From Haliclona indistincta (Eukaryota; Porifera; Demospongiae; Haplosclerida; Chalinidae): DNA of 64,000 nt. The notes beneath the pieces are model-generated. The model saw nothing but the letters and a program-made list of their open reading frames with translations, was not told the DNA's origin and ran no database searches. A program made the translations under genes and the position numbers. The stretch covers positions 12,480,845 to 12,544,844 of the forward strand of contig OZ024788.1 of the NCBI GenBank assembly GCA_964017065.1, given 5' to 3'. Shown here one piece after another: positions 54,736 to 64,000 of this stretch (within the stretch, counting starts at the first letter, position 1; each line of letters starts with the position of its first letter).

Positions 54736-56885
54736 TGTTTTTTCATGCCATTACCAGAAAAGGAGGACATGACGCGGAATTCAGTTCACGCGTGGTATAC
54801 GAATAATTGCACTGCGTATCACGATAAACCACTGACGAGCGCGGGATTTCCACAGTAACAAGAAATGGCGGCGAGCACGAGGACTACAGCTAGCCAGAAC
54901 TACTCTTCTCCTGAGGCAGCTGACGGATTATAAGGCGGTCTGAGCAGCTAATCTATACCCAGGACCACCGTCAGCTCCGTCGCCTATACATCAGAGCTTG
55001 GTTTCGGTACTGTAGCGGGTGGTATGACCGTATGAAACCGAGCGACTGTTCCAAACAAGAATATGGAAGGTTAGCACGGTAGTACACACTATAGCACCCA
55101 CGAAATTTAGCCTACGGTACAGGTATGGGCTTCAGATACTCATGTATAGCTGCAGCAATGCTGCTAGTAGTGATGTGTGATAATTATAAAGTCTATGGTG
55201 TCTTTTGGCAGAGCAATTGTTGTTGCATCTCGTCCCGGGAGGGCTATTGTAAAGAGGAGTCCTGCTGGATAGTGGATAGAGAGTCCTGCTGAATAGAGAC
55301 ATCACTCATTCTGCTAAACAGTATGTTTAATAAGATTCTCATAAACAGTGTGTGACTGGTGTTTCCCCCTCACAGATCTGTCGCCTGTTTGTATTGTCTT
55401 ATCTTATTGTACTGTTTTAAACTGTTCAATCATACTTGACTATCACTGCATAGATAGAACAATACTAGCATGTATTCAAGTCTTTTCAGGAACAAAAGTT
55501 TAGAGAGTTCAATCGTAGTCGTCTCTGGATGCATTTCTTGAACTTAAAGCCTTGCCGAGAGAAAAAGGTAAAATCAGCATTGCTACTGGAATAAGATCAA
55601 GAGGTCATTTACTTTGCTACTTGTGTCCAGACAAGGGCTTGCACTTGGTTTGAGACTGTTGCGAGAAACAAAGAAAGAGAGGTGTGGTCAACAATGTATG
55701 CAGCCAGCTATTGAGTCAGCAGCTTAGTGCTCTGTCTGAAGCACAAGCCAACACTATTCCTTTATACACACCAAGACTAGTAAACTTGCCCTTTATACAG
55801 TATGCTCTCTGTAAGCTCCAATCGCTCGCAAAAGACGTGTCAATGCCATAGCTATCATTCGGTGGTACAGACGGTATGCCAGAAGCTCCAGGTAGCTGGT
55901 ATAGCTTTGTAATAATGCCGTCTACATTGGTTCACAGTCGGGCACAAGAAGACGTTGCTCTCCATCGCTCCAGTGTCCTGCTGAAATAGCACGATGTTGA
56001 CAGAGACGCCAGCGGGACGATCTCGGTCGGCATGAGGCGGCGACACTGATCGGCAAGCCCCGCGGTGACTTCTAGAATCCATCTCGTCGTCAACAAAGGG
56101 CTTATGAGCACCTAGAGAGACACCATAGACAGTGTTAGCCATTGCGTAAATTTGAATTTGAACTTACAAAAGCAGCTGTTGATACTGTTTGTACAACGAG
56201 GAAGAACTTGAAAATCACCCAACTTTACCCCCAAAAGGGAACGTGTTCCCATGTCCCAGTATAAATTTCGACCATACCATTCGATACCTAAAAAGGCACT
56301 CTATCAAACCTGGGGCCGGCAAATAGAAAAAGTTTAAAGCTTTTCAAGCGACAGTCGTTCAAAATTTGAAAAAACCATGTTTTTAGACCTCGCCAATACA
56401 ATTGCAATTGAGCGACGGTCGCGACTTTCAACCCCGTTTTGGAACGCTTTCTCGCTGTCTTTCTGCAACACTTTTTATACCAATCAGTAGCCAATGAGCT
56501 GAAGTTTGCTCTCTGGGGTAGGCAAATATAAATTTGTGTTCACGTCAGCCAGGATGACTGCTAGAAGTTCATCTCCCAATAGAACTAATACATTAACTAA
56601 GGGAAGTATACGGACACAAGTTAATTTAGTATACGGAAATTGTAACAGGATGTCGTTATTAGCTGGTAATGCACAAAACTCCTGACAACAGACACATTAT
56701 GACCAATGGAATCCAAACACAGTTATATAAAATGTATGTATGTATGTATGTATGTATGTATGTATGTATGATTAGAACTGTACAAAAGAGTGTGATAAAT
56801 AAGACAGTGAATGAGAGCAAGTGGGTGGGTGAGTGAATGAGTGAGAGTGTGTTAGTCAAATGAGTGACAGATGTTACTCACTTAC
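54736..56885. other. Region without supported genes
   Basis: A GC-rich patch with AAGAAATGGCGGCGAGC at about 54858 looks promoter- or first-exon-like, but its frame closes after about 20 codons. A 95-codon minus-strand frame (56142-55855; MANTVYGVSLGAHKPFVDD...) has a donor-like CTAG|GTGCTC and no family signature. A (GTAT)n run is at 56731-56768. The last 220 bp match 38940-39050 of the first block. Confidence 0.4.
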
Positions 56886-57174
56886 CTCTGGCATACCGTC
56901 CACATATCCAGACCACATGTACACGTTACTACCAACACGAATGGTTTGGTGTAGAGTATGAGGATCAGGCTCGTACCTGTTGTTTGCTGTGAGGATAAGA
57001 AACTAGCTAAAGTTGGTATCTAACATGCCCAAATAATGACTCACGCTGAGGAGTCGTCATATCTCAAGAGGTAGTCACACAGTATCAGCATGTAATGGCG
57101 ACCACGATCAAGATCAGACAGGGGATCAGAGAAGAAAGGATATGCAAAGAATCCCACAGGAACGGGTTGAGCTA
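56886..57174 (-). CDS. Kelch-like exons, copy 2 (fragment)
   Basis: Exon 57174-57045 (PVGFFAYPFFSDPLSDLD; LLRYDDSS) and exon 56976-56886 (YEPDPHTLHQTIRVGSNVYM; WSGYVDGMPE, donor GTAAGT) parallel copy 1 at 39327-39052. The second exon looks like a kelch-repeat start. Later blades are not seen downstream in sense (lower coordinates), where the STAT locus begins. The protein is unknown; the call rests on weak motif similarity. Confidence 0.35.
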
Positions 57175-57746
57175 CTAAAGACATTAAGGCATTACTAGAT
57201 GTGCTCCACCTACTATCAGTATCAGCTGACAGTGCAGTACTGCTCAGTCTCTGTTGGAACACTCAGTACCAAACCATCACAAATTCACAATCAACTCGAT
57301 CAATTGACTGATCATCACATCATATCATCAGATGATCACACTAACACACTATTATTGTTTGACTCGATCTCTTCACTAAGAATGATGAGCCCGAGCAGCT
57401 GGCTTACAAACACTTTTCCTCTTCTTAGCTTCCCGCTTTAGCGCCTATGCTCTTCTGTTGCTATGAGGCAAGCGTACCTGATGATACTGCGATGAATCTC
57501 GTGTCTAGTTGATTGTTTGAGGTGGTGTTTCAGTAGAGAAGGCAGCACCGTCAGAGGCTACTAAATTTGAACGAGCTACATTACGTAGAGAACGATTTGC
57601 TAGCTCAGCACCATGCTGGATAGGCGTGTCTAGGTGAGACATAATTGGAATACATAGACATTATGAAAAATGCGCGGGATTTGTTGTTGAACTAAGTAAG
57701 AAGTAACTACACAATAATAATCACGGAAGATCCATCCCTCCAACAG
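57175..57746. other. Duplicated spacer
   Basis: Matches 39328-39770 with indels. Nothing coding. Confidence 0.45.
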
Positions 57747-58344
57747 GACCAGGAAGCACTGAACAATCAACAGGCTCTGACTTCATATGGCCGATTGTCG
57801 CTGGTGTCGGTGGACTAGGGGTTGGTATCTTCTTCGGTATTGAGCTGTTTGCTCTGATACGCAATAGACACAACTTCATTTGGAGTCGTCGTAATCGCCG
57901 TGGAAACTATGCCGTATCCTATGACAATGGCAAAGAGCCTCACAGCAATGGAGCAGCAGAGAAGGGTGATAGCTGGTTGAATATTCCAAGCCAGCTAATC
58001 GTCCCTCGACTCCTCCCCTCACCAAGCTCAACCCAACCTCCACACCCTCACTACACAGGGTCACCGACTCACCTGTGCTCACCAAGTACCATAAAGAAAG
58101 AGGTCACTCTCGCTCACAGAGCTCCTGGGGAATTAACCCTATCACCACATACAACAATCACACTGATGCTAATCTCAAAACCACAGTAGTGGTTGAAGAA
58201 AAGGTCACAAACAGAGATAGAGAACGATTCGGTCACAACATGGTGAGCCGGCAAGTATCCAAGGAGTACCCCATGATTACATCGCGCTATACAACAGTGG
58301 AGTACCATGCACGCTCAGGGTCACTGGACTTTGACCGAAAATAA
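57747..58344 (+). CDS. Last exon of a single-pass membrane protein (fragment)
   Basis: After a CCAACAG acceptor the frame reads a short Ser/Thr/Gly stretch, a transmembrane segment (WPIVAGVGGLGVGIFFGIEL, about 57800-57860) and a strongly basic stop-transfer (RNRHNFIWSRRNRRG), then a polar cytoplasmic tail. Near 57970-57980 the best-looking tail (STPPLTKLNPTSTP, then VTNRDRERFGHNMVSRQ, ending SLDFDRK and a stop at 58342-58344) is in the next frame; the first frame stays open to 58189 with a less typical composition. This suggests a one-base indel or an alternative tail. No ectodomain exons were found upstream. Orientation is type I if the extracellular part is N-terminal. Confidence 0.5.
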
Positions 58345-59665
58345 CTACCCTAAATTAGCAACCAATCATCAAGGACCATCACTACAGACTCAACTTTGTG
58401 TTTTAACAAACGACCGACAAACTGACTATAGACTGACTGACTTATATATTTGACAGCAACCATAGACAATATCAACAATCTTATTTCAAGTAACCAAGCT
58501 ACGACATTCATTGACACTTCATAAAGTGTTGCATTTAGCCCGATCGATAAAAAATCTTGCTTACCATCTGCTCAAACACATGTATACTCATCAATTTATT
58601 TTTATCTCATTCTGTGATTGGCAGTTAGTTCATGTTTGTTGATTTGTGTCACATTCATCAATAAGTATTATCATGCATCTGATCTATGATCATTATTTGT
58701 TTCGTTTTAATGTTTATGCACTCAATCTGTGTTGTATTTATGATGATAATAATTCAGATTTCGTCATGAACCAGTGAACATCACGTTACATGTTACTGTT
58801 GACATGGTGATTCGGTGATCACAGCCGTACGGTCATGATTCGATCGTCAATATGAATAATGACACAGCTGGCCGTGACATGTTTTGCTCTATACCATGTG
58901 CCCAGTAAGTCAAGCCGTGAGAGGATTTGTTACTACTGATCATAAAGTGATCACTGGATCAAGTATATCTCTGCCTCAGCTTGCATGACTCAAATTCACA
59001 CACAGTGTGCGGATGAATTGCTGTATATAGTGTTGCTCATGCATGCAAGGTGCATTTCCTTTTTCCGTGCTGTCAATAGTGCATGTGTAAGTTGTGTCAT
59101 CATTTGGTGTGCCTTCATGCAGAACATAGTCAGCACTTAATGAGTGGTGCCCAATTATGCATTTACATGTATAACTTCCAAAAATTATCAAAAAGCGACA
59201 GTGCATAATACTGAACTTCCGGCCTCTACCAACAAGCACCACAAAAAAGAAGGCGTTGCTAGCGCTGTTGCATGGTTAAATAACCGAACAGCCGGGTCCG
59301 AAATTTATTTTTACCCAACGTCACAACATTCTAACAGTAATTTTTGACCATGGAAAACCATTGTGTATTTTTAAAAAGTTTGCACAATTATTTTTACGAT
59401 ATAAAAACAAAATTAATAATTACACAAAATGAACCTGTGAAATCGAAACCAGTGAATGATTGATAAGTGACAAAATAATATCAAAATTAATGTAGACAAT
59501 AATAACAGCTGCATGTCTTTGTGCCAGTTATAATAGCTGATCTCTTTCTTCATCCTTTAGATGTGCAATCAGATCATCTTCAGTGAAGCTCCTATTTAAC
59601 AGAAAAATACAAGCCTACATAATAGCAGCCTGCTGTGGAGACAACGTACCTTGCTGTTCAAATTG
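58345..59665. other. Intergenic, AT-rich
   Basis: 3' flank of two convergent genes. Frames at 58976-59242 and 59144-59347 have no signature. No repeats of note. Confidence 0.45.
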
Positions 59666-62600
59666 CTACAGAGATTTTTCAATGAGCTCGGCTAGTCCAT
59701 CCAGTCCATCAGTCAGTCTGAGACACTCTATCAAGTGTTGATATGTGTGCAGAGCTGCAGTACTTGCCAGCCATTGTTGAAGAATGGTTCGTGTGACACT
59801 CTTAGCTCCATCTTGGATATGATCCTTCTTGATCAGATCAACTGCTGTTCCATTCTCATCTTGTAAGAGGCACATTCCAAATGTCATGTAATCTTTAGCA
59901 GAAATCTCTTTAATGATGTTCAGTGCTTTACCATCTGCTCCTTTCATTGTAGTCAACTTCAGTAATGTGGGAGTGGCACTGGCACCTACATATGTACAAT
60001 GCATGATTAGGTTATTGTCATGAGCTAGCTCCCAGCACAATGTACAGACTGGAACATACAAAAACAAAATAATTATACTGTACATGTGCACAGTAGTGAT
60101 TTCTAGGCTTAGGAAGTGTGAATGTGCCTGAAAAACTATAATTATAATAACAGTAGCCTCGTCCACATCAGTCTCCATCACTCCCAGTGTAACCTGGGAA
60201 CAGGTGCAAGGTTTGCGGAAAAATATTTTTATTAATTGTATAATTAGCATTGTTCATCAGCTGTTTTCACTAGTCTGCAGAAATTCACTAATCCAAACAG
60301 TTTTCCTGTTTGTGGCCGGGTACCAAGGTGTTCGGATCAGCGAGGGCCTACTGTACTATAACTACAATTAACCCCCATTACTTTTACAACACTAAAAGAT
60401 ATTTGCATAATACCTGCTGATGGGCCTGATTGAGTAGTTGGCTGACAAAGTAATAAAAACTTTGATCCTTCAGACCCTAACAAAATGATTTTTTCCTTCA
60501 ACTTGGGTGGCTCTCCACTTTGACACCACTGCAAATTCAATGTGCGTGGGTTGATCGATCTATTGTATTTAAGTGACTCTTTTGACACCTGCACTCAATC
60601 ATGAAATATATACAATACCTTGGCAGTACAATTTAAGTTCCCACCTTTGTAGCATTACAAGGTATAATTCTCCATCCATCTCTGTCTACAGTATCAATAA
60701 GTGCACCATCATGCAGAGACAAAGATATCTCATTCTCATTTTCTGCAAAAAAGAAGTCATCCTTGGCTCCACAAACATATTCATCCTTTTCATATTCTGC
60801 CCGCATTAAACTCTATGATAATAATAACAATAATAATAATAATGTTCTGTTTTCTGTTGATAATATGACACCGGCTATAGAGTATGTCTATTAACTTACC
60901 AGGCATGCATCCACATCAGGTACAATCACAAGATGTGCTGTAAATTCAACTATTGATGTATTATAGTAGTACAGCCTGGCGTGGAATTTGTCCCAACCTA
61001 ACATCCTTCTCGCCTTTCTGATAAGTGCAAAGAACCTGTCTGAGAACTCTAGTTCAATTTGACCAAAGCTTGACTCGTAACTAAAATGACCTTCAGCCAT
61101 GTTGAATCGATACGAGTCTTCGGATCTTTGCACTCTGTATACAGCACTGCCCAGTCCAGACAATTCTGCATCCTTTTTAATATCAATAGCGTGCTGTATT
61201 TCGACTTTCACTGGACCGAGTGTGTCTCCAATAGATGTCACCCAGTAGATCGGGCTCACTAACTCAGTCTCTTCTGGTAGTATGAACTTTGTAGAGTGAA
61301 CAATCCGGGCTTTAAAGCTGGCAGTGGATCCTTTAGTAACATGTAGCTTCAAACCGTATCCTTTCCATTCGTGAGTTTGTGCATGGTCTCCACCGTATTG
61401 GAACATAGTCTCTGCAAGCACTTGCACATCTGGTAGATTGTCTGGATGTGCAGTAGCTAAATCATTAACTTCAAAATTAAAAATGTCTCAAAAAGAATCA
61501 GCTATAACATAAAATGTCTAATGAAAATTGATGGATACTGTCCAAATGCATTACTACTACACAAGTGGCTGGGTCCGTATACAATTACAAGAGTGCGTCT
61601 AACACTTAGCTGTCATGAGCGTGAATAATATCGTCGCTTTGCAAAAATCAAAAACAAATTGCCAGGAATTTTTCACAAACTAGTTTGTGGAATTTTCGTC
61701 CACTGCACACTCATGAGCTAGCTTCTAGCACTCAGTACAATGTGCAGGCTAGAACATACAGAAACAATAAAATGCTATACATGTGCACGACATCAATTTC
61801 TAGGCTTAGGAAGTGTGAATGTGCCTAAAAAACTAGCCTGGTCCACAGTCTCCACCCCTTTAAGAGTAACCTGGGAACAAGGCTATTAAGCTCACCTTGG
61901 TTCTCATGTTGACAACTTGTACTGTCATTTCTGGTATAGTTCATGGTATTATGTGATACCACTGGCACAGTGCTGTCCACTGGTATAGATTTCTTATCTG
62001 AATAAGATTTGAATATCAAAGATGAATTAAAATCTACAGCAACGTACCTAGCCAGAGTAAATGTTGAGGTTTTAATTCTGTAGTGACTTCTCCATTCTCA
62101 TCACATTCCAAAATGCCTGACTCAGGGTTGTAGTCACAAAGATGGCCATTACCCTTTCCACAAGAGCATAGAAAGGAGTCCACCTTGGTAAAGGCACCTT
62201 CTCTGATATGGAGCTTTTCTTCTGTTAAACGCATTGACTCCAAAAAATGTTTTCGGATAGCTGAGCGCTCTGTCGATAGCTTTTCACAGTTACTATCTGA
62301 ATAGTGTACCTCAAGTTGCAGGTGGCGTTCAACCAAACGGACAGTTCCTCCAAGCTTATATTTCAATGTGATAACATTTCGATACTGTCGATGGCTACTA
62401 TGACGCCGACGATGACGATCAGTTGTCAAAGAGTAATGCGACGAAAACTCTGTCAGAAGAAAGACCACCAGAGCAGGTAGATAGCCTACAGGAATAGGAA
62501 CATAGTCCTCAGAAACTCCTTTTCTTGCTTTCAGTCTAACTACCCAAACGACAGAAAAATCAGACCATTTATGGTCAGGATAAACAGGTAGAGCACAAGG

Positions 62601-64000
62601 CATGAAGTATTCAGATGTTTCATCAATCACAGCAACTATCTTCACAAATTCCAGAATGTCTAGGAAGAATTGCGGTGTGATAGGTTCGGAGAACTCGATG
62701 CATTTATGCAATGTTTCTTCGGTGAAACGTCCGTGATTTTGTAGCAGTAGTTTTTCTTCGGTTGCTAGAAAGATATTGTAGTGTTTGGCAAGAAAGCTTT
62801 TGTCAAGAAACGAAACAGTGATTAACCTAGAAACTTTTTCAAGCACCACTTTGGTGTTAATGATTACGGAATACCTGAGTTTAGAATTGTCAAAATGCAT
62901 GATAAGGCTAATGTTGTGGAAAAACTTTATCGCTTCATCAGTCTCTCTATCGTTCATTCCAAGTGATTCTCCAAGTCTGTAGCACTCAGTAAGGGTAAGA
63001 ATAGCTTTGTGCTCCTTCTCAGCAATAGTGAGCAGACTGAGAAGAAATCCAAACCAACGTAGTTTCACTTCTACTTTCATTGTGACATCAGCTGATTTAA
63101 TTAGCCTCCGTAGTTGCTTAGACAGTGATTTTCTTGTTTCGTTGTTGGTGGTAATAGCATTGATAGGCAGGATCATCTTGTCATCTTCATGCAGGACTTG
63201 AAATGGTTCATATGATTCAAGAGAATTTTGAAGAATCAATTCTTTATCTTCAATGGTTTCAGTAGTATTGTGGGACTCGTCTTCAAATGTACCCACTATT
63301 GTGAACTTAGCACCTTTTGGACACTTAGATACTGCAGCTACTGACGGTGTGTGTGGTGGCTGAATTGAACCTATTGACTTAGCTAATGTCTCCATTGACT
63401 GCTGATTTGATAAGCATATGCCAAATTTGTCACAATTTGCTGACTTGCCATCAAAGAAGTAGGAAAACTCTGGTACTTTGCTCAAGGGCTCATTGAGCTT
63501 AAGAGGAAAGATTTGAAAGCAGCTATTTTGAAGGAAAAGGGCAGCTGCATCTAAAAATGGTGGTTGGCCACCACTATCAGTGACCATAAGCCAGTGAGAG
63601 TTAAAGATTATACTAGAACTCTTGCTACTATGCAAATCTTTGAGCAAGTTGGAGAACCAATAAATAGGTGAAGAACTTGAATGATACTCAGGCTCAGGCT
63701 CACAATGTGGTGTCTGATCTTGACTAGTAAAGTCAACAGGTAACTGGTCAATAACAACAGGAACTGCATTTACAGTGTCACTTTCTGAAGGCAGACTGCT
63801 ATTGGATGGAGTATTGTCAGAAGGATCTTCCACAATAGTCTTCTTTACTGCTCCACAAAGCAATTCAAACATCTTATCTGTTGTCACATTCTCCCATTCG
63901 AATTCCATTGAATCTTCATTGTCTATTAGCATATAGTGAGAGGGTGGATCGACACAACCTGTACTATTCCGTACTAATGCAGGCTCTTTCCCCATAGCAA
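59666..64000 (-). CDS. Roc/COR-ZU5-UPA-death domain protein, 3' part (continues beyond window)
   Basis: Exons (minus): from the window edge to 62048, then 61997-61896, 61456-60900, 60812-60645, 60588-60414 and 59985-59666 (stop 59666-59668); about 1090 residues. The first exon carries a Roc-type GTPase half (VTDSGGQPPFLD, a G3-like DxGGQ; AKFTIVGTFEDE, a G4-like site), then a COR-type region (residues about 300-560; IKFFHNISLIMHFDNSKLRY). The 557-nt exon is a ZU5 domain (GLKLHVTKGSTASF; YWVTSIGD). The next two exons look like a UPA domain (LNLQWCQSGEPPKL). The last is a death domain (TYQHLIECLRLTDGLDGLAE). Family roles: GTP-regulated dimeric scaffold (Roco) and death-domain signalling. The P-loop would lie outside the window. 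The ATG at 63995 is probably internal. Confidence 0.85.
60030..61880. repeat. Repeat pair in two introns of the Roco gene
   Basis: About 160 bp at 60030-60195 recurs in direct orientation at about 61715-61880 (GGAACATACA, TTTCTAGGCTTAGGAAGTGT and GAATGTGCCT, GTAACCTGGGAACA shared). Its copies lie in the intron before the death-domain exon and in the intron before the ZU5 exon. Probably a short dispersed element. Also an (AAT)n run at 60822-60842. Confidence 0.6.

Overview
The window is invertebrate nuclear DNA, most likely from a demosponge such as Amphimedon queenslandica. This is inferred from very short GT-AG introns (about 40-120 bp), clustered death-domain, Roco and STAT genes, many short inverted-repeat transposons and a 200-N scaffold gap. 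No bacterial genes, rRNA, tRNA or CRISPR array were seen. Species identity is not proven by anything visible here.

Layout. 1-19.8 kb is almost entirely mobile-element debris. It holds a minus-strand Ty3/Gypsy element (3643-9277, TSD TACGT) split by younger insertions, several copies of a dispersed element called F here, foldback MITEs, a Crypton-like fragment, a decayed P/THAP9-like transposase and a few possible host exons. 19.9-27.4 kb is a death-domain pseudogene (copy A) whose single short intron has grown to about 6.3 kb of nested LINE, Crypton-like and TIR elements. 27.6-29.8 kb is an array of about 500-bp repeats preceded by hairpin heads. 30.4-36.5 kb is a broken STAT gene (copy 1) in which a DEAD-box helicase fragment, a gap and a repeat replace the SH2 exon. 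39.0-39.3 kb holds kelch-like exons. 40.0-42.6 kb holds death-domain exons (copy B). 43.3-54.7 kb is a second STAT gene (copy 2) with an open reading frame over every exon I could trace; one of its introns holds a four-level nest of transposons, including a 7.2-kb Ty3/Gypsy element at 47006-54186. 56.9-57.2 kb repeats the kelch-like exons. 57.7-58.3 kb is the transmembrane-tail exon of an unknown membrane protein. 59.7-64 kb is the 3' part of a minus-strand gene encoding Roc/COR, ZU5, UPA-like and death domains.

The host genes form a tandem segmental duplication: death-domain gene, STAT, kelch-like exons, and Roco/death-domain C-terminal exons, in the same order and orientation, once at about 19.9-41 kb and again at about 41.8-62 kb. 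Comparing the two units gives empty sites that date several insertions to after the duplication. One unit (STAT copy 1, death-domain copy A) is decaying and the other looks largely intact. By family knowledge these genes act in cytokine/innate signalling (STAT) and in death-domain scaffolding and GTPase signalling; that they work together here is inference from clustering only.

The most unusual feature is a 1.5-kb insert (47968-49492) in the gag gene of the Gypsy element. It carries four host-type exons with their introns and is flanked by a 6-bp duplication, so a mobile element carries an unspliced cellular gene fragment ending in a Tudor-like domain.
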